Shown here one piece after another: positions 51,916-62,635 of a DNA stretch of 64,000 nt. The notes below the pieces were generated by a model. It was not told the origin of the DNA. It searched no databases and worked only from the letters and a program-made list of their open reading frames with translations. The DNA is from Streptomyces nodosus. Its GTDB lineage: Bacteria > Actinomycetota > Actinomycetes > Streptomycetales > Streptomycetaceae. Each line of letters begins with the position of its first letter. Position 1 is the stretch's first letter. The stretch is taken from assembly GCF_008704995.1 (NCBI RefSeq), contig NZ_CP023747.1:434001-498000 (forward strand). The letters run 5' to 3'. The translations under genes were made by a program, and so were the position numbers.

Positions 51916-52547
51916 CCGACGCCCCCATCCGTCTGCTCCTGGCCGACGACCACCCCGTCGTACGGGCCGGACTGCGCGCCGTACTGGAAACCGAGCCCGG
52001 CCTCGTCGTCGTGGCCGAAGCCGCCACCGCCGAGGACGCCGTCACCCGCGCCGCCGAAGGCGACATCGACGTCGTCCTCATGGACCTCCAGTTCGGCAAG
52101 GGCATGGGCGGCGCCGAAGCCACCGCCCGGATCACCGCCCGATCGCACGCCCCCCGCGTACTGATCGTCACCACCTACGACACCGACGCCGACACCCTCC
52201 CGGCCATCGAGGCCGGCGCCACCGGCTACCTCCTCAAGGACGCCCCGCCCGAAGACCTGGCCACCGCGGTACGCACCGCTGCGGCAGGCCGCACCACACT
52301 GGCACCCACCGTCGCGGACCGACTGATGAACCGGCTGCGCACCCCTGGCACCTCCCTGACCCGGCGCGAGACCGAGGTGCTCGCCCTGGTCGCCGAGGGC
52401 CTGTCCAACCAGGCCGTCGGCAACCGCCTCCATCTGACCGAAGGAACGGTCAAGTCCCATCTGGCCCGCATCTACGTCAAACTCGACGTCGACTCCCGCA
52501 CCGCCGCCGTCGCCACCGCCACCGAACTCGGCCTCATCCGCCGCTGA
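51912..52547 (+). CDS. NarL/LuxR-type response regulator
   Basis: A 211-residue response regulator. The receiver domain has the acidic pair Asp12-Asp13, phosphoacceptor Asp58 (VVLMDLQFGKG) and Lys in GYLLKDAPPED. The C-terminal LuxR helix-turn-helix (TSLTRRETEVLALVAEGLSNQAVGNRL, about residues 148-174) binds DNA. Partner of the kinase encoded immediately upstream; the likely targets are the divergent exporter genes and its own operon. Confidence 0.94.
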   Translation: MTDAPIRLLLADDHPVVRAGLRAVLETEPGLVVVAEAATAEDAVTRAAEGDIDVVLMDLQFGKGMGGAEATARITARSHAPRVLIVTTYDTDADTLPAIEAGATGYLLKDAPPEDLATAVRTAAAGRTTLAPTVADRLMNRLRTPGTSLTRRETEVLALVAEGLSNQAVGNRLHLTEGTVKSHLARIYVKLDVDSRTAAVATATELGLIRR

Positions 52548-52672
52548 CCGGACACTCGTGTGATCGCTGTTCCTCCGGGCTGGGCAGCATGTGCCGCCTG
52601 TCGCTGTCGTCTGCCGCGGCGTCGTAGGAAAACGATTGACGCTGCGGTGCCGTTGGTGGACCATTCCGGACC

Positions 52673-53476
52673 GTGACGACGAACGCCGATCATGACCAGC
52701 CCGCCTGCGGACCGGGTTCTCCGGCTGGCCGCCCGCTCGCGCTGATCACCGGGGTGGGCCGCACCGTCGGCATCGGTGCCGGCATCGCTGGTCGGCTGGC
52801 CGCAGCGGGCTGGGACATCGCCTTCACCTACTGGACCCCCTACGACGACCGTATGAGCTGGGGCAGTGAGCCCGGCGCGACCGAAGCGATCGGCCGAGCT
52901 CTGGCCGAGCACGGTGCGTCCACCATCGCGATCGAGGCGGATCTCGCCGACCCGGACACCCCGGCACGCGTCTTCGACGAGGTCGGACAGCGGATGGGCA
53001 GGGTCACCGCGCTGGTGATGAGCCACTGCGAGTCCGTCGACTCCGGGCTGCTCGACACCACCGTCGAGAGTTTCGACCGGCACTTCGCCGTCAACGCGCG
53101 CGCCACCTGGCTGCTCATCCGCGAGTTCGGACGCCGCTTCGCCGCAGAACGGGGAACCGGTCGGATCGTCAGCCTCACGAGTGATCACACCGTCGGCAAC
53201 CTGCCCTACGGGGCGAGCAAGGGGGCTCTGGACCGCATCACACTGGCCGCCGCCCATGAACTCGCCCACCTCGGCGTGACCGCCAACGTGATCAATCCCG
53301 GGCCGGTCGACACCGGCTGGATGCTCGAAGAGGTCCGTGAGCACTGCGTCCGCAGCACCCCGCTCGGCCGGCTGGGCACTCCGCAGGACACCGCGCATCT
53401 GGTGGCCTTCCTGTGTTCCAAGGAAGGCGGGTGGATCAACGGTCAGCTGCTGATGAGCAACGGTGGCCTCGCATAG
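52673..53476 (+). CDS. Short-chain dehydrogenase/reductase (FabG-like)
   Basis: A 267-residue SDR. The cofactor motif is ITGVGRTVGIGAGIA (about residues 24-38). The catalytic Ser lies in SLTSDHT and the Tyr-Lys pair in YGASKGAL (about 181-188); the C-terminal FLCSKEGGWINGQLLMSNGG is classic. The spacing of GRTVGIG is slightly unusual and recalls enoyl reductases or aminoglycoside-type SDRs, but the Tyr-x-x-x-Lys is intact. The GTG at 52673 lacks a clear ribosome site. No obvious operon partner. Confidence 0.88.
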   Translation: MTTNADHDQPACGPGSPAGRPLALITGVGRTVGIGAGIAGRLAAAGWDIAFTYWTPYDDRMSWGSEPGATEAIGRALAEHGASTIAIEADLADPDTPARVFDEVGQRMGRVTALVMSHCESVDSGLLDTTVESFDRHFAVNARATWLLIREFGRRFAAERGTGRIVSLTSDHTVGNLPYGASKGALDRITLAAAHELAHLGVTANVINPGPVDTGWMLEEVREHCVRSTPLGRLGTPQDTAHLVAFLCSKEGGWINGQLLMSNGGLA

Positions 53477-53542
53477 GCACCCGGAAGTCCGGCACTCGAA
53501 CACCGCACGCCCGATCCTCAACTCCCGTACATGACAAACCCA

Positions 53543-53571
53543 TTGACGCCCCCGCTCCGCTTCACTAGTTT
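53543..53571 (+). promoter_or_regulatory. Promoter of the GH76 gene
   Basis: TTGACG at 53543-53548 and TAGTTT at 53566-53571 are separated by 17 bases, close to consensus at the -35. The expected start point falls inside the palindrome immediately downstream. Confidence 0.6.
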
Positions 53572-53572
53572 C

Positions 53573-53586
53573 TGAGAGCGCTCTCA
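53573..53586. promoter_or_regulatory. LacI-type operator, perfect 14-bp palindrome
   Basis: TGAGAGCGCTCTCA overlaps the transcription start of the GH76 gene. GAGAGCGCTCTC-type palindromes with a central CG are bound by LacI-family repressors of sugar-utilisation genes in Streptomyces. No LacI gene is in the window. Confidence 0.75.
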
Positions 53587-53611
53587 CACCTTGCGTCGAC
53601 GCGGAGGCCCC

Positions 53612-55093
53612 ATGACTCCAGTACGAAGGTCCCGAAGGGCGAGGCTTCTCGCCGGCGGGGCGGCGGCGTTCGCCCTCGCGCTTCTCGCAGGCCTCGCCCC
53701 GCAGTCGGCGTCCGCCGCAGGCACCGCTGTCACCGCGACCGTCTGCAACAGATACTGCGACGCGCGTGATCCCGCCCTCTCCCCCGGCGACCGCGTCCCG
53801 GTCACCGCGGCCCTCTACGGGCGGTCGATCGCCCTCCACCTCGACGACAACGACGCGATGGGCTGGGCGTCCATCGACAACGGCGACCCGGGCGACGAGG
53901 TCTGGCTCGACCGCTCCTTCGACGGCGGCCGCACCTGGAGTTCCGGCAGCAAGCTCGGTGACACCACCGTCCCTTCCGGGCAACGGGGCTGGCGCACCCT
54001 CATGTACAACGTCGACGACTGGAACAATCAGGGCGTCGGTGCGCTGCGCGCCTGCGGCAAGGCCGGTGACCGCGCCGAGATCGCCTGCACGGCATGGGCC
54101 CGCGTCACATGGAACGCCGGCGACCGGCGTACCGCGGCGGCCACCGGTCTGATGGCCTTCTACAACAACTCGACCGGCTTGTTCGACACCACCGGCTGGT
54201 GGAACTCCGCGAACGCCCTGACCGCCGTCATCGACAACATCCGTGTGTCAGGGATGGGCAGTTACTCGTACGCGATCTCCCGCACATACGACCGGAATCT
54301 GAACGCACAGGGCGGGCAGTTCCGCAACGAGTACATCGACGACACCGGCTGGTGGGGGCTCGCGTGGATCGCCGCGTACGACCTGACCGGTGACAGCCGC
54401 TACCTGAACACCGCCCGCGCCGACGCCGACCATATGGCCGCCTACTGGGACGGCACCTGTGGCGGCGGAGTGTGGTGGAGTACGGCGAAGACATACAAGA
54501 ACGCCATCGCCAACTCCCTCTACATCCAGCTCAGCGCCGCCCTGCACAATCGCGTCCCGGGTGACACCACCTATCTCGACCGGGCCCGCGCCGGCTGGTC
54601 CTGGTTCCAGGGCACCGGCATGATCAACGGCTCCAACCTGGTCAACGACGGCATAGACCTGTCCACCTGCCGCAACAACGGCCAGCCCGTGTGGTCGTAC
54701 AACCAGGGTGTGCTGCTCGGTGCGCTCACCGAGCTGAACCGGGCGACGGGCGACGGTGCGCTGCTCACCCGCGCTCGGCAGATCGCCGACGCCGCGACCA
54801 CGAACTCCTCCCTGCACACCGCCGACGGCATCCTGCGGGACCCGTGCGAGAGCGGCGACTGCGGCGGCGACGGGCCGTCCTTCAAGGGGGCCCATGTGCG
54901 CGGTCTGGGCAAGCTCAACGCGGCGCTGCCGGACCATCCGTACACCACCTATCTGCGACGCCAGGCGGACCGAGCCCACACGAGCGACCGGAACGCCCTC
55001 GACCAGTACGGACTGCGCTGGTCGGGACCGGTCGACAAGCTGGACGCGGCACGCCAGCAGAGCGCCCTCGACCTGCTCGACGCGGCGCCGTAG
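53612..55093 (+). CDS. Secreted GH76 alpha-1,6-mannanase
   Basis: A 493-residue exported glycoside hydrolase. The Arg-rich signal peptide ([20 protein letters not shown]) ends near ASA-AG, about residue 36. An N-terminal extension (about 40-180) with [15 protein letters not shown] precedes the GH76 (alpha/alpha)6 barrel, where [20 protein letters not shown] carries the catalytic Asp-Asp pair and [17 protein letters not shown] is the usual subsite segment. Substrate: the alpha-1,6-mannan backbone of fungal or yeast walls. The ATG at 53612 has GGAGG 4 bases ahead. It is controlled by the LacI-type operator and followed 59 bases later by a GH43 gene. Confidence 0.9.
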   Translation: MTPVRRSRRARLLAGGAAAFALALLAGLAPQSASAAGTAVTATVCNRYCDARDPALSPGDRVPVTAALYGRSIALHLDDNDAMGWASIDNGDPGDEVWLDRSFDGGRTWSSGSKLGDTTVPSGQRGWRTLMYNVDDWNNQGVGALRACGKAGDRAEIACTAWARVTWNAGDRRTAAATGLMAFYNNSTGLFDTTGWWNSANALTAVIDNIRVSGMGSYSYAISRTYDRNLNAQGGQFRNEYIDDTGWWGLAWIAAYDLTGDSRYLNTARADADHMAAYWDGTCGGGVWWSTAKTYKNAIANSLYIQLSAALHNRVPGDTTYLDRARAGWSWFQGTGMINGSNLVNDGIDLSTCRNNGQPVWSYNQGVLLGALTELNRATGDGALLTRARQIADAATTNSSLHTADGILRDPCESGDCGGDGPSFKGAHVRGLGKLNAALPDHPYTTYLRRQADRAHTSDRNALDQYGLRWSGPVDKLDAARQQSALDLLDAAP

Positions 55094-55152
55094 ACCGCTC
55101 GTACCGGGTCCACTCCGAAGCCGAGGCTGAGGCCGAGCAGGGGAAGAGGAGC

Positions 55153-56223
55153 ATGAAGGCTCTCCGAGGTCTGTACAGCGCCGTGGTCTTCGCCCTGGCC
55201 GCGGTCCTGGCTGCCGCGATCTCACTGACCTCCGTCGGGCCGGCCCGGGCGAGCCAGACGGCGCTGCGTGCGGCGGACCCGAGTGTGATCCGTGTCGGAA
55301 GCACCTATGTATCCGTGCAGTCGACCGGCGCGGGCATCGCCGTCCGGCAGGCCGCGTCGACGGACACGCTCGCGGCGGCGCCCGCCCGGCAGGTCTGGTC
55401 GGACACCCGTGGCCGCGGAGAGGTCTGGGCTCCGGAGCTGGTGAGGGACGGTGGCCGCTACTACATCTACTTCACGGCCGGGGTCGGAGCGAACCACCGG
55501 ATGTTCGTCATCAGCTCCGCCTCCCCGGACAGCGGGTACACGGCCGAGACGCAACTCGCCCTGCCGGACGACAAATGGGCGATCGACGGGACCATGTTCA
55601 CCTTCTCCGGGCAGCGCTGGTTCGTCTGGTCGGGATGGGAGGGCGACACCGATGTCGAGCAGAACCTCTACATCGCCCGGATGAGCAGCCCGACCACGCC
55701 GACCGGGGCGCGGTACATCATCTCGCAGCCGCGGGAGAGCTGGGAGCGGGTGGTCGGCAACCCGTTCATCAACGAGGGCCCGGAAGCCATCAAGGATCCC
55801 GACGGCCGGTTGCACATCGTGTACTCCGCCAACGGCAGTTGGAGCGACCGGTACTGTCTGGCCGACCTGAGGCTGCGGTCCGGCGGTGACCCCACCTACG
55901 TATGGGACTGGTACAAGTCGAACGGCTGCCTGTTCGGCTCCGACGCCGCGACGATGATGCCCGGCTGGGACCCCACCCTGTACGTCAACGGCCCAGGACA
56001 CCACAGTTTCGTCCTGCTCGACGGCGACATCGCCACCAGCCCGCCCGCAGGCCCGACGTTCCCCCTGATGTTTCACGCGGTCCCGAAGGGAACGCCGTAC
56101 ACGTGGGACAACCGCTACTGGTACACGGGCACCTTCTGCTGGTGGGGCGGCGTCACCTACAGCCGGGCCAACGTCCCCGGGCCGAACACCGACACCGGAT
56201 GGGGCCTGAAGTTCTTCGAGTAG
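55153..56223 (+). CDS. Secreted GH43-type glycosidase
   Basis: A 356-residue exported five-blade propeller enzyme, probably an alpha-L-arabinofuranosidase or a related exo-glycosidase. The signal peptide ends near ARA-SQ, about residue 34. The GH43 catalytic triad is visible: Asp42 (RAADPSVIRVG), Asp145 (KWAIDGTMF) and the acid Glu208 (INEGPEAIK). The ATG at 55153 follows GAGGAGC. It lies on the same strand 59 bases after the GH76 gene, so the two enzymes are probably co-induced and attack the same polysaccharide. Confidence 0.88.
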   Translation: MKALRGLYSAVVFALAAVLAAAISLTSVGPARASQTALRAADPSVIRVGSTYVSVQSTGAGIAVRQAASTDTLAAAPARQVWSDTRGRGEVWAPELVRDGGRYYIYFTAGVGANHRMFVISSASPDSGYTAETQLALPDDKWAIDGTMFTFSGQRWFVWSGWEGDTDVEQNLYIARMSSPTTPTGARYIISQPRESWERVVGNPFINEGPEAIKDPDGRLHIVYSANGSWSDRYCLADLRLRSGGDPTYVWDWYKSNGCLFGSDAATMMPGWDPTLYVNGPGHHSFVLLDGDIATSPPAGPTFPLMFHAVPKGTPYTWDNRYWYTGTFCWWGGVTYSRANVPGPNTDTGWGLKFFE

Positions 56224-56308
56224 AAAACCCCTGCCGGAACGGCTTCGGGCGTCGCCTGCAGATCAGCGCGCCGCCCACCGCAGCCATGGTCGCCCGGCGG
56301 GTGACCGC

Positions 56309-56689
56309 TCAGAGGTGGCGGCCGATGAGCCAGTGGTGGCCGAACGGGTCGACCACACGGCCCTGGCGCATCCCGTACGGCTGGTCGGCGACCGGGAACA
56401 TCTCGCGCGCGCCGGCGGCGACCGCCTGCGCGGCGACCGTGTCGGGATCATCGACGTCGAGGGAGATCCGTACCGTCGTCGCTCCCAGCGTCTGCGGGCT
56501 CGGGGTGCCGAGCTCCGGCGCCTCGGTCGCCACGCCGAGGCGATTGCCTGCGATGGAGAGGACTGCCACCTGCGGCCCGTCAGGAGCACGCACGCGCTCG
56601 CCCTCCTCGATGGCGCCGAACGCCTGCGCGTAGAACTCGACGGCGGCGTCGACATCGTCGACCGCCAGGAACGGATAGATATCGCTCAT
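56309..56689 (-). CDS. VOC/PhnB-like glyoxalase-fold protein
   Basis: A 126-residue protein with the PhnB-like pattern: IYPFLAVDDVDAAVEFYAQAFGA at the N-terminus, then a C-terminal RQGRVVDPFGHHWLIGRHL. These small dimeric proteins bind metals or small ligands; some confer antibiotic resistance, many have no known function. Metal ligands cannot be assigned firmly. I used the ATG at 56689; the GTG two codons earlier is an alternative. The gene stands alone. Confidence 0.82.
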   Translation of the reverse strand: MSDIYPFLAVDDVDAAVEFYAQAFGAIEEGERVRAPDGPQVAVLSIAGNRLGVATEAPELGTPSPQTLGATTVRISLDVDDPDTVAAQAVAAGAREMFPVADQPYGMRQGRVVDPFGHHWLIGRHL

Positions 56690-56844
56690 GCGCACGATCC
56701 CAAGGTGGTGGAGCCCGGCTCGGTGTCCATGAACAAACTACTCCGCGATCAGTCTGTTCACGGGCACCGAGCCCCGTGCCCGAAGCTGCCGTCGCCCGGC
56801 GCGGGGGCCCGGCGACGGCGGCTTCGGGCGAGGCCGTCGGGGGG

Positions 56845-58404
56845 CTACGCGCGGGTCTTCAGCAGGGTCGCGCGGAGGGCCTTCTTGTCGGTCTTGCCCA
56901 CGGTCGTCCGGGGGAGGGAGTCGGTGATCGAGTAGGAGGCGGGCGCATAGAGGTCTCCGAGGGCGTCGACGATCTCGCGCGTCAGCTCGGAGAGGTCCGG
57001 GGCGTCGGCAGGGTCATCGGGCACCAGGACGACATGCACGGCCTCCTTGTCGTCGTCGCCGGGCAGACCGATGGCCGCGGCCTCCTTGACGGCGGGCTGT
57101 GCGGTGAGGAAGTCGTCGAGCAGCCGGGAATAGACGTTGTCGGCGGTACTGCCCGTCACGATGATGTCCCGCGCCCGGTCGACCAGGTACAGATAGCCGT
57201 CCTCGTCCTGGCGCCCGAGGTCTCCACTGCGGAACCAGCCCTCCGCGTCGAGCACCTCCGCGGTACGTTCCGGGTCGTTCCAGTAGCCCTCCATGACCGT
57301 ACGGCTGCGCACATACAGCTCGCCGACCTCTCCTCGGGCCACCGGCTTGCCCTCGTCGTTCCGCAGCTCCACCTCGACTCCGGGCCCTGGACGCCCGCAG
57401 CTGGTCAGGGACTCGGGCCGTCGGAGATCGTGCTCCTGCGGGGTCAGCTCGCTGACAAGCCCGTTCTCGGACGCTCCATAGATCTGGTGCAGTACCGGAC
57501 CGAAGCGTTCGATCGCCTGCCTCAGACGTGCGGGGGAAGCGGCCGCCCCGGTGTAGTGGAGGGTCGACAGCGCCGGGAATCGCCCGGCGCGGCAGTCCGG
57601 GTGGTCGAGCAGCTCGTACAGCATGGGTGTCACCACCATCATCCTGGTGACACGCTCGCTCTCCATCGCGGCCAGGGCCGCGCCGGCGTCGAACGTCCTC
57701 AGCAGCACGACGGTATGGCCGCTCAGTACGCCCACCAGGAAGGCGCCATGGCCGCTGGTGTGTGTCACCAGCGTGCATATCAGCAACGCGTCGTCGGCCG
57801 AGGCATCGGCGGCGTACGCGGTCGCGGCCTGTGCGTAGAGGCCGTAGTAGCCGTTGCGGTGGACGACCAGCTTGGGCAGTCCGGTGGTACCGCCCGTGTA
57901 GAGAAGCGTCGCGATATGGCGGCCGTCGGCGGCCTCACCGAGCGAGCAGCCGGCGATGCTGGACGCTGCCGCCAGGAAGTCGGACGCACTCGAGCATGCG
58001 CCGATGCTGAGAACATGCGGAATGTCGATCCGGCCGGTGATCCGCCGGGTCCGCTCCTCGAAGACCGGGTCGAACAGGAGCATCTTGACGTCAGCGCGCT
58101 GGATCAAGGCTTCCAGTTCGCCGTTGCCGGGCTCCGGCGGGACGAAGACCAGTCGACAGCCCGAGAAATGAATGGCCAGCTGGAACAGCAGCGCTTCCGG
58201 GGTGTTCTCCACGAACAGCGCTACTCCGTCTCCCTCCACCAGACCGCTGCCCCGTAAAGCCGCGGCGAAGCGCAGGGCCGTGCTGACGGCCTCGGCACCG
58301 CTGATCCGCCGCTCCCCCGCGACGATCGCGTCACGATCGCCTCTCTCCGAGAGCCGTTGCAAGACCGAGACGGTGTAGTTGTCGCTGGCAGTGACCGTGT
58401 TCAT
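56845..58404 (-). CDS. Acyl-CoA synthetase/AMP-dependent ligase (TTA-containing)
   Basis: A 519-residue ANL-superfamily adenylating enzyme. The P-loop is LLYTGGTTGLPK (about residues 168-179), the adenine-binding motif IYGASE, and the hinge/A7-A8 region WFRSGDLGRQDEDGYLYLVDRARD. The catalytic Lys lies in TTVGKTDKKAL near the C-terminus. The A8 loop is unusual: it reads TGSTADNVYSRLLDD where most members have GGENVYPAEVE. Codon 50 (58257-58255) is TTA, so translation depends on bldA. The ATG at 58404 follows GAAGGA. It probably activates a carboxylic acid for secondary metabolism; no carrier protein or synthase is adjacent. Confidence 0.87.
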   Translation of the reverse strand: MNTVTASDNYTVSVLQRLSERGDRDAIVAGERRISGAEAVSTALRFAAALRGSGLVEGDGVALFVENTPEALLFQLAIHFSGCRLVFVPPEPGNGELEALIQRADVKMLLFDPVFEERTRRITGRIDIPHVLSIGACSSASDFLAAASSIAGCSLGEAADGRHIATLLYTGGTTGLPKLVVHRNGYYGLYAQAATAYAADASADDALLICTLVTHTSGHGAFLVGVLSGHTVVLLRTFDAGAALAAMESERVTRMMVVTPMLYELLDHPDCRAGRFPALSTLHYTGAAASPARLRQAIERFGPVLHQIYGASENGLVSELTPQEHDLRRPESLTSCGRPGPGVEVELRNDEGKPVARGEVGELYVRSRTVMEGYWNDPERTAEVLDAEGWFRSGDLGRQDEDGYLYLVDRARDIIVTGSTADNVYSRLLDDFLTAQPAVKEAAAIGLPGDDDKEAVHVVLVPDDPADAPDLSELTREIVDALGDLYAPASYSITDSLPRTTVGKTDKKALRATLLKTRA

Positions 58405-58709
58405 GATCCTTCTTCGTGCCTGAGTGTGCCTCCCGGGGTACGCCCCCGGGCGCTTTCCGATCACCCATCATCAACGATGCGGTGGCGGCAAAAAGTTCAC
58501 CGGGGAGCGACAGAGACTCGTTTTCACCACTCGGTCACACGACCAGCATGAATGCATCATTCGAGCCTGTGACGAGGAAAGAAGGGTCGCTGACGGAAAA
58601 TCATCTTGCGGAGCAGTTCGGATCCGGATCGTCCGTGGGGTTGCGTTTTGATCTTCTTGATCGCCGAAGACGGGTGTGCGAAGCTGCCGGTCGCTGGGAG
58701 GGGGCGGTG
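58405..58709. other. 305-base divergent gap
   Basis: It holds the promoters of the ligase gene and of the DUF4129 operon. The frame of the downstream gene is open upstream to the ATG at 58548, but its codon use there is less GC-biased and its residues look non-conserved. GGGAGG at 58697-58702 supports the GTG at 58710. No clear operator is seen. Confidence 0.4.
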
Positions 58710-59687
58710 GTGGGGCGGGAGCGCACGGCGGGTGGGCGACGGCGACACGGCAGGATCGGCGCCGCACAGGCCTCGTTGAGCGTTCTGGTCGTGGGTGGAG
58801 CCGCCCTGGGAGCACTGCTGCTGCACCCCGGCACGGATCTGTTCGTCAAGGGCCGCGGGCCGCTCGGCGGCAACCCCGTCCTGGTGGTCGGCCTCGCCCT
58901 GCTGTCACTCCTCGGCGGCATCGCACTGCGCGGGAAGTACCTGGAGCAGGTCGGCGCCCGCCAGGAACTCAACCCGGTGGAACAGCGGTTGGTGGACAGC
59001 ATGGGCCGATTCCTGCTGGCCGCATCGCTGATCGTCCCGCTGCTCATCCTGTTCCTGCACCGGTTCGGTTCGTCCGGCAGCCACGACGGGGACGGCGACG
59101 GGCCCTTCCGGCTTCCCCCCGCACAGCAGGGCCAGGGGTTCACCTCGCCGCCCACACCGGGTTTCGAACACAGCGGCCACAACGTGCACTTCGGGCTGAC
59201 GCGCATTCTGCTCGGTCTCGGCATCGCCCTGCTCGCCGTGACCGTCGTGCTCGCCGGGCTGTACCTGTGGCGATATCTGACCCGGCCGACGGCACCCGAG
59301 GTCACGGCGACGTACGCGACGCTCGACGACGAGCAGGAACGCCTGGCCCAGGCCGTGGACTCCGGGCAACGCGCCCTGCTGGACGGAACCGACACCCGCG
59401 CAGCCGTCATCGCCTGCTACGCCGCGATGGAGGAGTCGCTCGCCGACTCCGGTGTGGCCCGGCGCGCCTCGGACAGCCCGCAGGACCTGCTGGAGCGGGC
59501 CGTCGCCGGTGGCCTGCCCGCGCGGGCGGCCGCCGCCGAACTCACCGCCCTGTTCCGCGAGGCCCGTTACTCCACGCACCCGATGGACGGCGGCCACCGT
59601 GACCGGGCAGCGGCCGCGCTCGACGAGATCGCTCACGGCCTGCGCTCGGGGGCGCATGGTCCCGAAGCCGTGGCGGATGCCACGTGA
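58710..59687 (+). CDS. DUF4129-domain membrane protein
   Basis: A 325-residue protein. Three or so membrane helices (LSVLVVGGAALGALLL; LVVGLALLSLLGGIAL; LLAASLIVPLLILFL) are followed by a Gly/Asp/Pro-rich linker, another helix (ILLGLGIALLAVTVVLAGLY) and the cytoplasmic DUF4129 domain (about residues 225-320: AAVIACYAAMEESLADSGVARRASDSPQDLL ... FREARYSTHPM). DUF4129 proteins accompany MoxR/DUF58 systems and may link them to transglutaminase-like or wall functions. The GTG at 58710 has GGGAGG 7 bases ahead. It is the first gene of a five-gene operon. Confidence 0.83.
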   Translation: MGRERTAGGRRRHGRIGAAQASLSVLVVGGAALGALLLHPGTDLFVKGRGPLGGNPVLVVGLALLSLLGGIALRGKYLEQVGARQELNPVEQRLVDSMGRFLLAASLIVPLLILFLHRFGSSGSHDGDGDGPFRLPPAQQGQGFTSPPTPGFEHSGHNVHFGLTRILLGLGIALLAVTVVLAGLYLWRYLTRPTAPEVTATYATLDDEQERLAQAVDSGQRALLDGTDTRAAVIACYAAMEESLADSGVARRASDSPQDLLERAVAGGLPARAAAAELTALFREARYSTHPMDGGHRDRAAAALDEIAHGLRSGAHGPEAVADAT

Positions 59688-60220
59688 GGGCGCCCACATG
59701 GATCCGGAACTCGGTCAACTCCGTGCTGCGGGCACCCGGTTCGGTACGGCACTCGCTGGCCGTACTGGGCACCGTCGCCGTCGCGTCCGAAGTGCTGCTC
59801 GCCCTGGCCGACGGTGTCGCCGCGGCCGCCACCGGCCTCGCCCTGATCACCGCTGTCGCGCTGGCCCTGGGGCGCTATGCCGCGGGCGGTGCCGCCCAGG
59901 ACAGCGGACACCGCAGGCCGGTGCGCCTGCTGGCCGGCCGGGCCCCGGCGCTCGGTGAGTGGCATCGCATCGTGGCCGGCACCCTCGGGGACGACGGCGA
60001 GGCGCACCTCCGCACCGTCATGCGGCCGCAGTTGCAGCGGCTGTTCGCCGCCCGGCTGGCCGAACGGCACGGCGTGGCGATGTACCGCGACCCGCAGCGG
60101 GCCCAGGCATTGGTCGGCGCCGAGCTATGGCCGTGGATCGATCCGGAGGCGACCGCTCCGGGGCCCACTCTCCCCGAGCCCGTCCTGCGCTCCCTGCTCG
60201 ATCGCCTGGAAGCGCTGTGA
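59684..60220 (+). CDS. Membrane protein of the MoxR operon, 178 aa
   Basis: The N-terminal third has two close hydrophobic segments (LAVLGTVAVASEVLLALADGVAA and TGLALITAVALALG), followed by a cytoplasmic region with LRTVMRPQLQRLFAARLAERHGV and YRDPQRAQALVGAELWPWIDP, a pattern repeatedly found between DUF4129 and MoxR genes in actinobacteria. Function unknown. The GTG at 59684 overlaps the upstream TGA, so translation is coupled. Confidence 0.8.
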   Translation: MRAPTWIRNSVNSVLRAPGSVRHSLAVLGTVAVASEVLLALADGVAAAATGLALITAVALALGRYAAGGAAQDSGHRRPVRLLAGRAPALGEWHRIVAGTLGDDGEAHLRTVMRPQLQRLFAARLAERHGVAMYRDPQRAQALVGAELWPWIDPEATAPGPTLPEPVLRSLLDRLEAL

Positions 60221-60284
60221 CCGGTGGCGCCGCGGCCGACCCCGCGGCCCGCACATTCCGACCCCACCCCGTGAGGATCCGACC

Positions 60285-61288
<1,004 letters not shown>

Positions 61289-61292
<4 letters not shown>

Positions 61293-62635
61293 CGAAGCCC
61301 GTGCCGGCCTCCAGAGCGGCCGCCGCCGTCCGACGGGCCCTGGACGGCCGCCAGGAGGTGACCGCCGAACCCCCGCCGCCGCCCCCGCCCGGCTGGCGCC
61401 CCGGTGAACGCGCGTTGCGGCTGGGCACATTGGCCGTTGTCGCGCTGTCCGCCGCGCTGGTCACCGGGCGGCCCTGGGTGCTTGCTCTCGCCGCCGGGCC
61501 CCTGGTGCTGCTCGCCCTCGCCCTGCCGAGCGGGCGGCGCCCGGACGCGGTGACGGCCGAGGTCGAGGTGGCGCCGCGGCGGTGCTTCGAGGGCGAGCAG
61601 GTGACGGTGCGGATCGCGGTGGCCTACGACGGTGAGGCCGGCCGCCTGGACCCCGGCGTCACTCTCGGTCACGGGGTCCGGCTCGACCACCTCGCGGTCG
61701 GCCCGCACCGCGTCGATCTCGTCCTGACCGCGCAGCGCTGGGGCCGCTGGACGCTCGGCACGGTCGACGTCGACCTCTACGACCGCGGCGGCCTGGCGCG
61801 CCTCAGTGTGCGGGCCGAACTCGGCGAGATCGCCGTCTTCCCGGTGCCCGAACACGCCGGCCTCACGCCCATCCCGGTCCGGCTGCCGCAGCGGCTCGGC
61901 GAGCACACCGCCGTGCAGCGCGGCGAGGGCGTCGAGGTCACCGGCGTGCACCCGTATGTGCGCGGCGAACGGCAGCGCCGGATCCACTGGCCGGCCACCA
62001 CCCGCCGCGGCACCCTGCAGGTCCACCAGTTCGCCGCGGAGCGCACCGCCGACACCGTGGTGCTGCTGGACGTGCTCACCGACGTGGTCGATCCGGTCAC
62101 CGGCGCGTCCTCGCTCGACGAGACCTTCCGGGCCGCTGCCGGGCTGGTCCGCGCCTATCTGCGCACCCACGACCGGGTCGGCGTGGTGTCGGTCGGTGGC
62201 GCCACCCGCTGGCTGCAACCGGGCAGCGGCCAGGGGTACTTCTACCGCATCGTCGAGAGCGTGCTCGAGTGCCGCAAGGACCGCGCGTACCGCACGGCGG
62301 GCCTCAGCCGGCTCCCACCGCCCGCGTTGCCCGAAGGCGCGCTGGTGTATGTCATCACACCGCTGACCGACCAGCGGATCTTCGACGTCCTGCACCAGGT
62401 GCGCGGGCGGGCCAACCCGATGATCGTGGTCGAGATCCCCACCGGCGACCCGATCGTGGAACCCGGCGACACCGAGAGCGGACTCGCGCTGCGGCTGTGG
62501 CGGGCCGACCGCGACGCCATGCGCTTCGCCCTCGTGGAACGCGGCATCGCGGTCGTGGCCCACCGGCCCGGCGAGACCCTCGACCTCGCCCTTGCGCCAC
62601 TGCTGCGCACCCGCATCCACGGAGGGGCCCGATGA
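61289..62635 (+). CDS. DUF58-domain protein
   Basis: A 448-residue protein. Residues 24-34 are a Pro-rich linker, followed by two membrane helices (about 42-78), a beta-rich domain (about 85-200), and the DUF58 motif GVHPYVRGERQRRIHWPATTRRGTLQVHQFA (about 220-250). A VWA-like domain comes next (DTVVLLDVLTDVVDP), where the metal-site DxSxS is replaced, as is common in this family. Works with the MoxR ATPase encoded directly upstream (ATGA overlap). Confidence 0.9.
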
